Numbered from the stretch's first letter, positions 36,305 through 46,508 are shown. The stretch is DNA of 64,000 nt from Nocardia aurantia (GCF_009604425.1 NZ_WEGI01000002.1:639851-703850), one strand, 5' to 3'. A program made the numbers and translations. Notes: generated from the letters alone by a model not told the origin.

Positions 36305-36865
36305 TCAGCGGGCAGGACAGGCTCCTCGCACCGCGTTGAGCGCGTCGTTCACCCGTTTGCTGGCGTCGTTCAGGGCTCCGACCGGGGATGTGTAGTTCAT
36401 TTTCCGAGATTCCGCCGCCAGCTCCCGCGCGGCCGCCACATAGTCGGTGAACTTCTGCGCCAGCTCCGGCGGCAGCTGATCGCCGGCGGAGTTCACCCGG
36501 CTCTCGACCGTGCGGGCCGCGTCCTCGAGGGTCTGGGCGGCGTCGTCGCGCTTGCCGTCCTGATCCGGAGCGTTACCGTCGTGTGCGTCGACGAAGTCGT
36601 TGTACTTCGTGACCGCCACGCTGGTGGTGTCCCGGAACGGATTGCAGTTGTCGCCGATCGCCTTGGCCTGAGCCGCCGCCTTGCGGGACGAACTCGCCGC
36701 GGCCACCGAGGATGCCATCTCGGTGCGATAGGCCGCCGCGTCCGCCTGGTTCACCGTCGCCGTGCCGTGGACCGAACTGGAGCATCCCGCTATGACCAGG
36801 CCACTGCCGATCGCCGCTGCCGCACATGCCAGCCCGAACCCTCGTGGGTTGAGCAGTCCCATCAT
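36305..36865 (-). CDS. Putative lipoprotein (Rv2240c-like position)
   Basis: About 187 residues with a hydrophobic signal sequence (FGLACAAAAIGSGLVIAGCS) ending in the lipobox VIAGC, so it should be lipid-anchored outside the membrane. The mature part is helical and rich in Ala, Asp and Asn, with no recognised domain. Two ATG codons, 36865 and 36862, follow GGGGAGG closely; either could be the start. It is divergent from aceE, occupying the place of Rv2240c in the M. tuberculosis order. Function is unknown. Confidence 0.75.
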   Translation of the reverse strand: MMGLLNPRGFGLACAAAAIGSGLVIAGCSSSVHGTATVNQADAAAYRTEMASSVAAASSSRKAAAQAKAIGDNCNPFRDTTSVAVTKYNDFVDAHDGNAPDQDGKRDDAAQTLEDAARTVESRVNSAGDQLPPELAQKFTDYVAAARELAAESRKMNYTSPVGALNDASKRVNDALNAVRGACPAR

Positions 36866-37114
36866 CCTCCCCGCTCCTCGAAGGCACTCGAGCGTGTCCT
36901 GTCGTGGCGCCGACCGACTTTCGTGTCCGGCGCAGCCTTGCCTAGCGAACCGTACTGGATTTCCCCCTGACATGATGACCTGGGCCGCATCATCGGGAAG
37001 GATGTGAGGTGCGCCCCAACCATTGTCCAGCGTCGGCCGGCCCGTGCACCAATGCGGCCGGTCCGGGTTAGAGCCATCAGCTTGTCCACCCCTTTGTACG
37101 AGGAGCATTGAATT

Positions 37115-40009
37115 TTGACCGACCTGATGCACCCGATGTCGTCGAGCTCCAACGGTGCCGCAGCCGACCAGTCGGCGCAGCGGCCCGCCGGTGCGCGCGT
37201 GCGCGTGATCCGCGAGGGGGTTGCGTCGTACCTACCGGACATCGATCCGGAAGAGACGGGCGAATGGCTCGAATCCTTCGACGAGATGCTCGACCGGGAG
37301 GGTCCGGGACGGGCGCGCTATCTCATGCTGCGCTTGCTCGAGCGCGCCGGTGAGCGTCACGTGGCGATCCCGGCCCTGACCTCCACCGATTACGTCAACA
37401 CGATCCCGACCGAGAACGAGCCGTGGTTCCCCGGCGACGAGGAGGTCGAGCGCCGCTTCCGCGCCTGGATCCGCTGGAACGCCGCGGTCATGGTGCACCG
37501 CGCGCAGCGCCCGGGTATCGGTGTCGGCGGCCACATCTCGACCTACGCCTCGTCGGCGGCGCTGTACGAGGTCGGCTTCAACCACTTCTTCCGCGGCAAG
37601 GATCATTCCGGCGGCGGCGATCAGGTCTTCATCCAGGGCCACGCCTCCCCCGGCATCTACGCGCGCGCCTTCCTCGAGGGCCGGCTGTCCGAGGCCCAGA
37701 TGGACGGGTTCCGGCAGGAATACAGCCACGGCGGTCCGGGCCACGGCCTGTCGTCGTATCCGCATCCGCGGCTGATGCCCGACTTCTGGGAATTCCCCAC
37801 GGTCTCCATGGGCCTGGGCCCGATGAACGCCATCTATCAGGCGCGGTTCAACCACTACCTGCACGACCGCGGCATCAAGGACACCTCCGATCAGCACGTC
37901 TGGGCGTTCCTGGGCGACGGTGAGATGGACGAGCCGGAGTCGCGCGGCCTGATCCAGGTGGCCGCCAACGAGGCCCTCGACAATCTGACCTTCGTCATCA
38001 ACTGCAACCTGCAGCGCCTGGACGGCCCGGTCCGCGGCAACGGCAAGATCATCCAGGAGCTGGAGTCGTTCTTCCGCGGCGCCGGCTGGAACGTCATCAA
38101 GGTCATCTGGGGCCGTGAGTGGGACGCGCTGCTGCAGGCCGACCGCGACGGCGCGCTGGTCAACCTCATGAACACCACCCCCGACGGCGACTACCAGACC
38201 TACAAGGCCAACGACGGCGCGTACGTCCGCGAGTACTTCTTCGGGCGTGACCCGCGCACCAAGGAACTGGTGAAGGGCCTGTCGGATCAGCAGATCTGGA
38301 ACCTCAAGCGCGGCGGCCACGACTACCGCAAGATCTACGCGGCATACGCCGCCGCGCTGGCGCATCAGGGTCAGCCGACGGTGATCCTGGCCAAGACCAT
38401 CAAGGGGTACGGCCTCGGCAAGCATTTCGAGGCACGCAACGCCACGCACCAGATGAAGAAGATGACGCTGGCCGACCTGAAGGCCTTCCGCGACGTGCAG
38501 CGCATCCCGATCACCGACGAACAGCTGGAGGCGGATCCGTATCTGCCGCCGTACTACCACCCGGGCCCGGAGGCGCCGGAGATCCAGTACCTGCTGGACC
38601 GCCGCCGCACCCTCGGCGGTTTCGTCCCGGAGCGGCGATCGACGGCGAAGCCGTTGCAGCTGCCCGGCGACGAGCCCTACCGGTCGGTGCGCAAGGGTTC
38701 CGGCAAGCAGAGCGTCGCCACCACCATGGCTTTCGTGCGCCTGATGAAGGAACTGTTGCGGGACAAGAACATCGGCGACCGGATCGTTCCGATCATCCCC
38801 GACGAGGCCCGCACCTTCGGTATGGACTCGTGGTTCCCGTCGCTGAAGATCTACAACCGCAACGGCCAGCTGTACACGTCCGTCGACGCGGAACTGATGC
38901 TGGCGTACAAGGAGAGCCCGGTCGGGCACATCCTGCACGAGGGCATCAACGAGGCCGGGTCGACCGCCTCGTACACCGCGGCGGGCAGTTCCTATGCCAC
39001 GCACGGCGAGCCGATGATCCCGCTCTACATCTTCTATTCGATGTTCGGTTTCCAGCGCACCGGCGACGGCCTCTGGGCCGCGGCCGATCAGCTGACCCGC
39101 GGCTTCATCCTCGGCGCCACCGCCGGCCGGACCACGCTGACCGGTGAGGGTCTGCAGCACAACGACGGTCAGTCGCTGCTGCTGGCGTCCACCAATCCGG
39201 CGATGGTGTCCTACGATCCGGCGTTCTCCTTCGAGATCGCGCACATCGTGCGGGACGGCCTGCGGCGCATGTACGGCGGCGGCCGGCCGGCTCCGGAGTC
39301 CACGGCCCTGCCGGGCACCCGTCCGCAGATGGCCGCGGACAACTTCGGCGGCGAGAACCTGAACTACTACATCACCCTCTACAACGAGCCGTATCCGCAG
39401 CCTGCGGAGCCGGACGACCTCGATGTCGAGGGCCTGCTCAAGGGCATCTACCTGTACAAGCGCGGCGGCACGGGCGATCTGCGCGCGCAGATCCTGGTCG
39501 CCGGCGTCACCGTGCCGGACGGCCTGCGCGCCCAGGAACTGCTCGCGCAGGACTGGAACGTCCAGGCCGACGTCTGGTCGGTGACCTCCTGGAGTGAACT
39601 GCGAAAAGACGCGCTGGCCAAGGAGATTCAGGCCCTGCACCATCCCGACCTCGAACCGGGCGTGCCGTATGTGACGCAGGTGCTGTCCGCCGCGCCCGGC
39701 TCCGCCGAGGGCAACGCGGGTCCGTTCGTCGCGGCATCGGACTGGATGCGCTCGGTGTCGGATCAGATCCGCAAGTGGGTACCCGGTGACTACACCACCC
39801 TCGGCACCGACGGATTCGGGTTCTCCGACACCCGGCCGGCGGCGCGGCGGGTGTTCAATGTCGACGCCCAGTCGATCACGGTGGCCGCCCTGGCCGCCCT
39901 GTCCCGTTTGGGCAAACTGCACCCGGCGCTGGTCAAGCAGGCCGCGGAGCGGTATCGCATCCACGATGTCGACGCCGCACCGAAGTCGCTCACCAGCACC
40001 GAGGAGTAG
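37115..40009 (+). CDS. aceE: Pyruvate dehydrogenase E1 component (AceE)
   Basis: A 964-residue homodimeric-type E1 that decarboxylates pyruvate with thiamine diphosphate and acetylates the lipoyl E2. It is colinear with Rv2241: [20 protein letters not shown] at the N-terminus, the ThDP/Mg motif [10 protein letters not shown] near 267, [20 protein letters not shown], and [13 protein letters not shown] in the second half. The start is TTG at 37115, with AGGAG 9 bp upstream (37101-37105). Compared with the mycobacterial protein there is an extra segment of roughly 20 residues at about 720-748 ([18 protein letters not shown] and following). The mabR gene follows after 129 bp, as in mycobacteria. 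Confidence 0.95.
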   Translation: MTDLMHPMSSSSNGAAADQSAQRPAGARVRVIREGVASYLPDIDPEETGEWLESFDEMLDREGPGRARYLMLRLLERAGERHVAIPALTSTDYVNTIPTENEPWFPGDEEVERRFRAWIRWNAAVMVHRAQRPGIGVGGHISTYASSAALYEVGFNHFFRGKDHSGGGDQVFIQGHASPGIYARAFLEGRLSEAQMDGFRQEYSHGGPGHGLSSYPHPRLMPDFWEFPTVSMGLGPMNAIYQARFNHYLHDRGIKDTSDQHVWAFLGDGEMDEPESRGLIQVAANEALDNLTFVINCNLQRLDGPVRGNGKIIQELESFFRGAGWNVIKVIWGREWDALLQADRDGALVNLMNTTPDGDYQTYKANDGAYVREYFFGRDPRTKELVKGLSDQQIWNLKRGGHDYRKIYAAYAAALAHQGQPTVILAKTIKGYGLGKHFEARNATHQMKKMTLADLKAFRDVQRIPITDEQLEADPYLPPYYHPGPEAPEIQYLLDRRRTLGGFVPERRSTAKPLQLPGDEPYRSVRKGSGKQSVATTMAFVRLMKELLRDKNIGDRIVPIIPDEARTFGMDSWFPSLKIYNRNGQLYTSVDAELMLAYKESPVGHILHEGINEAGSTASYTAAGSSYATHGEPMIPLYIFYSMFGFQRTGDGLWAAADQLTRGFILGATAGRTTLTGEGLQHNDGQSLLLASTNPAMVSYDPAFSFEIAHIVRDGLRRMYGGGRPAPESTALPGTRPQMAADNFGGENLNYYITLYNEPYPQPAEPDDLDVEGLLKGIYLYKRGGTGDLRAQILVAGVTVPDGLRAQELLAQDWNVQADVWSVTSWSELRKDALAKEIQALHHPDLEPGVPYVTQVLSAAPGSAEGNAGPFVAASDWMRSVSDQIRKWVPGDYTTLGTDGFGFSDTRPAARRVFNVDAQSITVAALAALSRLGKLHPALVKQAAERYRIHDVDAAPKSLTSTEE

Positions 40010-40138
40010 AACCGGAAGTAGGGACGCGCCGGACCGCCGCCGTAGCCGGCCCGGCGCCCCACCTCCGCCTTCCCAGTCCGGCACGCCTACGACCTGGGGG
40101 TATGCACTGGGGCTACCCTCGCGGGAGAAAATCGACAA

Positions 40139-41464
40139 GTGGAACGTAAACCGCCGCGGCCGCGCCGGATCGATGACACCTCGTCCGAGCACGAGGTGTA
40201 TCTCCCCACCGGCGCTCTCTCGCCCAATCCGCAGGCTCGCGATCCGCTGCCGGACACGCTGCTGAAGCGGGTGAAGCAGTTCTCCGGGAGGTTGTCGACC
40301 GAGGCGATCGCCTCGATGGAGGACCGGCTCCCCTTCTTCGGCGATCTGGACGCCGCGCAGCGCGCGGGCGTGCAGATGCTGGTACAGACCGCGGTGGTGA
40401 ACTTCCTGGAATGGCTACAGGATCCGGAGAGCGACATCCGGTTCAGCCTCGATGCCTTCCAGGTGATCCCGCAGGATCTGGCCCGCCGCCTGACCCTGCG
40501 GCAGACCGTCGACATGGTCCGGGTGGCCATGGACTTCTTCGAACAGTGGCTGCCCGCGCTGGCCCGCAACGATCGGCAGCTGGTGGCCCTCACCGAGGCG
40601 GTACTGCGCTACGGCCGGGAACTGGGCTTCGCGGCCGCCTCGGTGTACGCGAGCGCGGCCGAGTCCCGCGGCGCCTGGGACACGCGGCTGGAGGCGCTCG
40701 TCGTCGACGCCGTTGTACGCGGAGACACCGGCCCGGAGATGCTGTCGCGCGCGGCCACCCTGAACTGGGACGCCACCGCACTCGCCACCGTGCTGGTCGG
40801 CACGCCGCCCAAGGATCAGGTGGTGGTCGGTTCGGTGCACACCATCGCGTCCCGGCACGGCCGCTCGGCGCTGGCGGTGGTGCAGGGATCGCGGCTGGTG
40901 ATGGTGGTCAGCGGCATGCTCGGCGAGGGCGCGTTCCCGGTGCCGTTCCTGGCGGATCTGCTGGCCGAGGCGTTCTCCGAGGGCCCGGTGGTGATCGGGC
41001 CGACCATGCGCACGCTGTCCGCGGCGCACATCAGCGCGGTGGAGGCGATGGCCGGGATGGAGGCCGTGGTGGGCTGGCGTGGCGCGCCGCGGCCGGTGCA
41101 CGCCGCCGAGCTACTGCCCGAGCGCGCGCTGCTCGGAGACCGTGCCGCGATCGACGCCCTGAACGAATACCTCGTGTTACCGTTGGCCGCCGCCGGCTCG
41201 GCCCTGTCCGACACCCTGGACGCCTATCTGGATTGCGGTGGCGCGGTGGAGACCTGCGCACGGCAGCTGTTCGTTCATCCAAACACCGTGCGCTATCGGC
41301 TGAAGCGAATCGGCGACATCACGGGGCGGGATCCGATGAATCCGCGGGACGCGTACGTGCTCCGAGTCGCTGCGACAGTAGGCCGTTTGACACGAACTCG
41401 TAACGAATCGTCGTCATCCGCCCCAGAAGACCCAGTTGCCACCTACTCCGAAGGTCACCTGTAA
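40139..41464 (+). CDS. mabR: PucR-type regulator MabR of the FAS-II operon
   Basis: A 441-residue protein equivalent in position and sequence type to M. tuberculosis Rv2242, known as MabR, which regulates the fasII operon starting at fabD. The N-terminal two thirds is the PucR/GGDEF-like sensor part (DLARRLTLRQTVDMVRVAMD). The C-terminal PucR helix-turn-helix is at about 377-415 (CARQLFVHPNTVRYRLKRIG). The GTG start at 40139 lies 13 bp after GGGAGA. It sits directly upstream of fabD, and the inverted repeat TTTTGTG/CACAAAA in that intergenic region is a likely binding site. Confidence 0.85.
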   Translation: MERKPPRPRRIDDTSSEHEVYLPTGALSPNPQARDPLPDTLLKRVKQFSGRLSTEAIASMEDRLPFFGDLDAAQRAGVQMLVQTAVVNFLEWLQDPESDIRFSLDAFQVIPQDLARRLTLRQTVDMVRVAMDFFEQWLPALARNDRQLVALTEAVLRYGRELGFAAASVYASAAESRGAWDTRLEALVVDAVVRGDTGPEMLSRAATLNWDATALATVLVGTPPKDQVVVGSVHTIASRHGRSALAVVQGSRLVMVVSGMLGEGAFPVPFLADLLAEAFSEGPVVIGPTMRTLSAAHISAVEAMAGMEAVVGWRGAPRPVHAAELLPERALLGDRAAIDALNEYLVLPLAAAGSALSDTLDAYLDCGGAVETCARQLFVHPNTVRYRLKRIGDITGRDPMNPRDAYVLRVAATVGRLTRTRNESSSSAPEDPVATYSEGHL

Positions 41465-41505
41465 CACCGGCCGCGAGGCTGTCGATTGCGCCGACCCAAC
41501 TGCCG

Positions 41506-41526
41506 TTTTGTGGGGTCCACACAAAA
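41506..41526. promoter_or_regulatory. Inverted repeat before fabD, candidate MabR operator
   Basis: TTTTGTG (41506-41512) and CACAAAA (41520-41526) form a perfect 7-bp inverted repeat with a 7-bp spacer. It is AT-rich against a GC-rich background, about 70 bp before the fabD start. Its location between mabR and fabD fits the known MabR control of the fasII operon in mycobacteria. Confidence 0.6.
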
Positions 41527-41592
41527 GCCGCCGACAAGCTTCATTCGCGTCGACATCTCCGAAACGGGTGCCGGGGGTGTTTTCTTGACAAC

Positions 41593-42516
41593 GTGATCGC
41601 GTTGTTCGCCCCAGGACAGGGCTCTCAGACACCCGGCATGCTCGCGCCTTGGCTCGATCTCCCCGGTGCGCGCGACCGTCTCGAACTGTGGTCCAAGGCA
41701 ATCGGGCTGGACCTGGTTCGCCTCGGTACCACGGCCACCGCGGAGGAGATCACCGACACCTCGGTGACCCAGCCCCTGGTGGTCGCGGCCGCGCTGCTCG
41801 CTTTCGCGGAGATTCCGCGGGACGCGCTGCCGGCCGACACCATCGTCGCCGGACATTCCGTCGGTGAACTCGCCGCCGCCGCCGTCGCCGGGGTAATCTC
41901 CGCCGACGACGCCGTGCGCCTGGCCGCTCTCCGCGGTGCGGAGATGGCCGGAGCGTGCGCACTCGAGCCGACCGGCATGTCCGCGGTGCTCGGTGGCGAT
42001 GAGGAAGCCGTGCTCGCCCGGCTCGAGGAATTGGGCCTGACGCCGGCCAACCGCAACGCGGTCGGCCAGATCGTGGCGGCGGGCCGGTTGGACGCGCTGG
42101 CCGAACTGGCCGCCGCGCCCCCGGAGAAGGCACGCGTGCGCGCGCTGCCTGTCGCCGGCGCCTTCCACACGACGTTCATGGCACCCGCCCAGGACGCCGT
42201 TACCGAAGCGATTTCTCAGATAACTCCCAGCAAACCTGAGCGCGTTCTACTGTCTAATTACGACGGTAGCCCGGTCACTTCGGGTCAGGACGCCATCGAG
42301 AAGCTGGCGGCTCAGGTGACCAGGCCGGTCCGGTGGGACCTCTGCACCGAGACCGTCCGCGCCGCAGGGGTTTCCGGGGTGGCAGAGTTGCCGCCGGCGG
42401 GCACCCTGATCGGAATCGCGAAGCGGGAACTGAAGGGCACTCCGAACCTCGCCCTGAAGGCTCCTGAGGACATCGCCAAGTTGCACGAGTTGTCTCGAGT
42501 CTCCGCAACCAGCTAG
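41593..42516 (+). CDS. fabD: Malonyl-CoA:ACP transacylase (FabD)
   Basis: A 307-residue acyltransferase that moves malonyl from CoA to the acyl carrier protein for FAS-II elongation. The N-terminal FAPGQGSQTPGM, the active-site AGHSVGE (Ser89) and the histidine in GAFHTTFM (His192) are present. It starts at GTG 41593 and is first in the run fabD-acpP-kasA-accD6. It is homologous to Rv2243. Expression is probably controlled by the regulator encoded just upstream. Confidence 0.95.
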   Translation: MIALFAPGQGSQTPGMLAPWLDLPGARDRLELWSKAIGLDLVRLGTTATAEEITDTSVTQPLVVAAALLAFAEIPRDALPADTIVAGHSVGELAAAAVAGVISADDAVRLAALRGAEMAGACALEPTGMSAVLGGDEEAVLARLEELGLTPANRNAVGQIVAAGRLDALAELAAAPPEKARVRALPVAGAFHTTFMAPAQDAVTEAISQITPSKPERVLLSNYDGSPVTSGQDAIEKLAAQVTRPVRWDLCTETVRAAGVSGVAELPPAGTLIGIAKRELKGTPNLALKAPEDIAKLHELSRVSATS

Positions 42517-42635
42517 CTTTCCTCGCGACCGCAACGATGCGGTACGCGGGCGAGCCGGGCGAAACGCTCGGCCGGCTCGGACCGAATGAAGAAACAACCG
42601 CAAACCCACGGATGTAACAAGAAGGGAGCCACGAA

Positions 42636-42938
42636 GTGGCCGCTCTGACCCAGGAACAGATCGTCGAAGAGCTCGCCAAGATCATCGAGGAGGTGACGGG
42701 CATCGAGCCGTCCGAGGTGACCTTGGAGAAGTCCTTCGTCGATGACCTGGACATCGACTCGCTCTCGATGGTCGAGATCGCGGTGCAGACCGAGGACAAG
42801 TACGGCGTGAAGATCCCGGACGAGGATCTGGCCAGCCTGAAGACCGTCGGTGACGCCGTCTCCTACATCCAGAAGCTCGAGGCCGAGAACTCCGACGCGG
42901 CCGAGGAACTGAAGGCCAAGTTCGGGCACTCGGAGTAA
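42636..42938 (+). CDS. acpP: Acyl carrier protein (AcpM-type)
   Basis: A 100-residue ACP with the phosphopantetheine site DSLSMVE (Ser42). It has a C-terminal extension (EAENSDAAEELKAKFGHSE) beyond the usual 80 residues, as in mycobacterial AcpM, where the extension helps carry long acyl chains for mycolic acid synthesis. GTG at 42636 has GAAGGGAG upstream. kasA begins 12 bp after its stop, so the two are tightly linked. Confidence 0.95.
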   Translation: MAALTQEQIVEELAKIIEEVTGIEPSEVTLEKSFVDDLDIDSLSMVEIAVQTEDKYGVKIPDEDLASLKTVGDAVSYIQKLEAENSDAAEELKAKFGHSE

Positions 42939-42950
42939 GGGCCGATATCC

Positions 42951-44201
42951 GTGACCACTCCTTCCACCCTCAACGGGAATTTTCCCAACGTCGTCGTTAC
43001 CAGCCTGGCGGCGACCACGTCGATCGCGGGCGATGTCGATGCGACGTGGAAGGGTCTGCTCAATGGTGAAAGCGGAATCGAGGTTCTCGAGGACGACTTC
43101 ATCGAGCAGTACAACCTTCCGGTCCGCATCGGCGGTCACCTGAAGGTATCGCCGGACACGTTGCTGGAACGGGTCGAGATCCGCCGCATGGCGTACGTCG
43201 AGCGCTTGGCCACCGTGCTGGGCCGCGAGGTGTGGAAGAACGCCGGCAGCCCGGAGGTCGACCCGGAACGACTGGCCGTGGCTATCGGCACCGGCCTCGG
43301 CGGCGGTGACGCGCTGATCGATTCGGTCGACAAGCTGAAGACCGGCGGCTATCGCAAGATCTCGCCGCTGGCCGTGCAGATGGTCATGCCGAACGGACCG
43401 TCCGCGGTCGTCGGGCTCGAGCTCAAGGCCCGGGCCGGCGTCATCACTCCGGTCTCGGCGTGCTCGTCGGGTTCGGAGGCCATCGCGAACGCGTGGCGGA
43501 TGATCGTCATGGGCGACGCGGACATCGTCGTCACCGGCGGCGTCGAGGGCTTCATCGACTCGGTGCCGATCGCGGCGTTCTCGATGATGCGGGCGATGAG
43601 CACGCGCAACGAGGATCCGAAGGGTGCGTCACGGCCGTTCGATTCCGGTCGCGACGGCTTCGTCTTCGGCGAGGCCGGTGCGCTCATGGTCATCGAGACC
43701 GAGGAACACGCCAAGGCGCGCGGGGCCACCATCCACGCTCGCCTGATGGGCGCCGGTATCACCTCCGACGGCTTCCACCTGGTCGCCCCGGATCCGGAGG
43801 GCAGCGGTGCCGGTCGCGCGATGAAGCGCGCGATGCAGACCGCCGGCCTGTCGGCGAACGACATCACCCATGTGAACGCCCACGCCACCGCCACCCCCAT
43901 CGGTGACACCGCGGAGGCGAAGGCGATCCACAAGGCGGGCGTCGGCCATGCGTCGGTCTACGCTCCCAAATCCGCCCTGGGCCACTCGATCGGCGCCGTC
44001 GGCGCCCTGGAGTCGGTGCTCACCGTGCTCAGCATCCGGGACGGCATCGTGCCGCCCACGCTGAACCTGGAGAACCAGGATCCGGAGATCGACCTCGATA
44101 TCGTGCACGGCGAAGCCCGCCGTCAGGACATCGAGTACGCGATCAACAACTCGTTCGGCTTCGGTGGGCACAATGTCGCGCTCACCTTCGGCCGGTACTG
44201 A
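42951..44201 (+). CDS. kasA: Beta-ketoacyl-ACP synthase KasA
   Basis: A 416-residue condensing enzyme, the same length and numbering as M. tuberculosis KasA. The catalytic triad is Cys171 (VSACSSGSE), His311 (NAHATATP) and His345 (SALGHSIG). It extends acyl-AcpM by two carbons in the FAS-II cycle and is the target class of thiolactomycin. It begins with GTG. In M. tuberculosis kasB follows kasA; here the next gene is accD6 after a 180-bp gap with a large hairpin, so KasA may serve alone unless a second synthase lies elsewhere. Confidence 0.95.
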   Translation: MTTPSTLNGNFPNVVVTSLAATTSIAGDVDATWKGLLNGESGIEVLEDDFIEQYNLPVRIGGHLKVSPDTLLERVEIRRMAYVERLATVLGREVWKNAGSPEVDPERLAVAIGTGLGGGDALIDSVDKLKTGGYRKISPLAVQMVMPNGPSAVVGLELKARAGVITPVSACSSGSEAIANAWRMIVMGDADIVVTGGVEGFIDSVPIAAFSMMRAMSTRNEDPKGASRPFDSGRDGFVFGEAGALMVIETEEHAKARGATIHARLMGAGITSDGFHLVAPDPEGSGAGRAMKRAMQTAGLSANDITHVNAHATATPIGDTAEAKAIHKAGVGHASVYAPKSALGHSIGAVGALESVLTVLSIRDGIVPPTLNLENQDPEIDLDIVHGEARRQDIEYAINNSFGFGGHNVALTFGRY

Positions 44202-44234
44202 TGTCACCGGCCGTTGACCGGCCGGTAATCGGAT

Positions 44235-44297
44235 GAATCCGGTGGGGTGCTCCAATGGAGATATCTCCCCCGATGACGTGGATGCCCCACCGGATTC
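44235..44297. promoter_or_regulatory. Large hairpin-forming element between kasA and accD6
   Basis: GAATCCGGTGGGG (44235-44247) and CCCCACCGGATTC (44285-44297) are perfectly inverted over 13 bp. Inside the 37-bp loop lie the palindrome GGAGATATCTCC (44257-44268) and CTCCA-A-TGGAG. It could be a partial terminator or attenuator lowering accD6 expression, or an mRNA processing site. A possible scar of kasB loss is speculative. Confidence 0.55.
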
Positions 44298-44381
44298 GAT
44301 CCGTAGTTCAACACATAGCTTCGCTCCACAACACGCAGCCGCTCAAGCGACTCCTACATATCCCCTCGAGGAGATAACGCG

Positions 44382-45827
44382 ATGACCATTCTGGCTCCCG
44401 CTCATGCGGATGCCGTAACCGATCCCCGGGATCCGCTCGGCCGGTTGCAGCGCTTTTTCGATCCCGGAACGGTTCTCCCGCTACACCCCCGCGACAAGTC
44501 CGGTGTGCTGGCCGCCATTGGCGAGGTCGACGGCGTCCGTACCGTCGCCTACTGCTCCGACGCCACCGTGATGGGCGGCGCGATGGGCGTCGACGGCTGC
44601 AAGCACATCGTGGACGCGATCGACACCGCGATCGACTCGCGCTTGCCCATCGTCGGCATCTGGCATTCGGGCGGCGCCCGGCTCGCCGAGGGTGTCGAGG
44701 CCCTGCACGCGGTCGGCCTGGTGTTCGAGGCCATGGTCCGCGCTTCCGGACTGGTTCCGCAGATCTCGGTGGTGCTCGGCTTCGCCGCCGGTGGCGCCGC
44801 CTACGGCCCCGCGCTGACCGACGTCGTGATCATGGCCCCCGAGGGCCGGGTGTTCGTCACCGGACCCGACGTGGTCCGCTCGGTCACCGGCGAGAACGTC
44901 GACATGGCCACCCTGGGCGGCCCGGTCACCCACGGCAAGAAGTCCGGCGTGTGCCACATCGTCGCCGAGGACGAGCAGGACGCGCTGCACCGCGGCCGCC
45001 GCCTGGTGTCGATGTTCGCCGAGCAGGGCGAATTCGACCTGGTCGCCGCCGAGCACGGCGACGTCGACCTGCGGGCGATGCTGCCGGAGTCGGCCAAGCG
45101 CGCCTACAACGTCAAGCCGCTGGTCAACGAGCTCCTGGACAATGTAGCCTCCCCCGACGGCGACACCGAATCGTCCTTCGAGGAGTTCCAGGGCGGCTAC
45201 GCCCGCAGCATGGTCACCGGCCTGGGCCGGCTGGCCGGTCGTACCGTCGGTGTGCTGGCCAACAACCCGCTGCACCTGGGCGGCTGCCTCGACTCCGAGA
45301 GCGCCGAGAAGGCGGCCCGGTTCGTGCGGCTGTGCAACTCCTTCGGTATCCCGCTGGTCGTGATCACCGACGTGCCCGGCTACCTGCCCGGCGTCAGCAT
45401 GGAGTGGGAGGGTGTGGTGCGCCGCGGCGCCAAGCTGCTGCACGCCTTCGCCGAGGCGCGCGTCCCGCGCGTCACCCTGGTCACCCGCAAGATCTACGGC
45501 GGCGCCTACATCGCCATGAACGCCCGCTCGCTCGGCGCCACCGCGGTCTACGCGTGGCCCGGTTCCGAGGTCGCGGTCATGGGCGCCAAGGCCGCCGTGG
45601 GCATCCTGCACAAGAAGGCGATCGCCGCCGCTCCCGAAGAGGACCGCGAGGCCCTGATCGAGCGGCTGACCGTCGAGCACGAGCAGCTCGCCGGCGGCGT
45701 GGCCCGTGCGGTGTCGATCGGCGTCGTCGACGAGGTCATCGACCCGGCGAAGACCCGCTCGACCATCGCCGCGGCGCTGGCCGCGGCCCCGGCCCGGCCC
45801 AGCCACAACAAGAACATCCCGCTGTAA
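44382..45827 (+). CDS. accD6: Acyl-CoA carboxylase beta subunit AccD6
   Basis: A 481-residue carboxyltransferase subunit that transfers carboxyl from biotin to acetyl-CoA (or propionyl-CoA), giving malonyl-CoA for FabD. The crotonase-fold halves are clear: VMGGAMGVDGCKHIVDAIDT, GIWHSGGARLAEGVE and FAAGGAAYGP in the N-half, and GGCLDSESAEKAARFVRLCN, ITDVPGYLPGVSMEW and KIYGGAYIAMN in the C-half. It is homologous to Rv2247 and closes the fasII operon. It has a separate ATG and a longer leader, so a secondary promoter within the 180-bp gap is possible. Confidence 0.95.
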   Translation: MTILAPAHADAVTDPRDPLGRLQRFFDPGTVLPLHPRDKSGVLAAIGEVDGVRTVAYCSDATVMGGAMGVDGCKHIVDAIDTAIDSRLPIVGIWHSGGARLAEGVEALHAVGLVFEAMVRASGLVPQISVVLGFAAGGAAYGPALTDVVIMAPEGRVFVTGPDVVRSVTGENVDMATLGGPVTHGKKSGVCHIVAEDEQDALHRGRRLVSMFAEQGEFDLVAAEHGDVDLRAMLPESAKRAYNVKPLVNELLDNVASPDGDTESSFEEFQGGYARSMVTGLGRLAGRTVGVLANNPLHLGGCLDSESAEKAARFVRLCNSFGIPLVVITDVPGYLPGVSMEWEGVVRRGAKLLHAFAEARVPRVTLVTRKIYGGAYIAMNARSLGATAVYAWPGSEVAVMGAKAAVGILHKKAIAAAPEEDREALIERLTVEHEQLAGGVARAVSIGVVDEVIDPAKTRSTIAAALAAAPARPSHNKNIPL

Positions 45828-45872
45828 GGGACTGCGCGAGAACAGTTTTCGTGTAGCGAGAAATTCACATGA

Positions 45873-45902
45873 AACGGGTGGCTCCGATCGGAGCCACCCG
45901 TT
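45873..45902. terminator. Strong bidirectional terminator after accD6
   Basis: A perfect 30-bp palindrome, AACGGGTGGCTCC on one arm and GGAGCCACCCGTT on the other with GATC at the centre. It is 46 bp after the accD6 stop and precedes the convergent DUF3145 gene end at 45978. Symmetry and position fit a shared intrinsic terminator. Confidence 0.85.
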
Positions 45903-45977
45903 CCGTGTTCCCTGCCACGGCGATTCCACTGTACCCGCGCATCATCGCCGCAGGTCACCGGCTCGTGCGGAGACCGA

Positions 45978-46508
45978 TCAGCCGACGTCGCGGCGCAGCC
46001 AGGTGACCTCGGCGCCCTCGCCGTAGCGGTACGGCTCGAGGTCGTCGTCCCAGGCGGTGCCCAGGGCGCGATCGATATCGGCCGAGATCTCCGCGGCGGT
46101 ACCGCGGCCACGATCCCGCGCGGCGGCGACGATCGCGCGCAATCTCATCTCGCCGACCACCAAATCGCCGTTGGCACTGGTGGTTCCGTGCCACAGGCCC
46201 AGGCCGGGCACGAAGCACCAGCGCTCCCCGTCGACCCCCTCGCTGGGGTCCTCGGTGACCTCGAACCGCAGCATCGGCCAGGCGCGCAGGGCCTGCGCCA
46301 ACCGGCCGGCGGTACCGACCGGGCCCACCCAGTCGATGGTGGTGCGCAATTGACCGGCGACGACCGGCTGGGTGGCCCAGCGCAATTTCGCGGGAGCCTT
46401 GAGGGTGGAGGCGAGAGTCCATTCGATATGCGGGCACAGCGCGGCCGGCGATGAGTGGATGTACACCACTCCAGCCGTCGCATCCGCGAATTGACTCGAT
46501 CCGCGCAC
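45978..46508 (-). CDS. DUF3145 domain protein
   Basis: About 176 residues covering the conserved actinobacterial DUF3145 family: FADATAGVVYIHSSPAALCP, QPVVAGQLRTTIDWVGPVGT, FEVTEDPSEGVDGERWCFVP and GTAWDDDLEPYRYGEGAEVT. The function is unknown. GTG at 46508 is chosen because GGAGG lies 7 bp upstream and the family begins here; an ATG at 46547 gives an atypical extension. It follows the beta-lactamase-fold hydrolase gene on the same strand by 123 bp. Confidence 0.8.
   Translation of the reverse strand: MRGSSQFADATAGVVYIHSSPAALCPHIEWTLASTLKAPAKLRWATQPVVAGQLRTTIDWVGPVGTAGRLAQALRAWPMLRFEVTEDPSEGVDGERWCFVPGLGLWHGTTSANGDLVVGEMRLRAIVAAARDRGRGTAAEISADIDRALGTAWDDDLEPYRYGEGAEVTWLRRDVG

Noticed and set aside
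37232..40192. A 986-codon minus-strand frame opposite aceE
   Set aside because: Antisense shadow created by GC-rich codons of aceE. The translation is low-complexity and unlike any family, while the plus strand encodes a textbook E1.
44202..44381. A decayed kasB between kasA and accD6
   Set aside because: The gap is only 180 bp and has palindromes but no ketosynthase-like codons.
44481..45929. A 482-codon minus-strand frame opposite accD6
   Set aside because: Shadow of the accD6 coding strand with Gly/His/Asp-rich nonsense composition.
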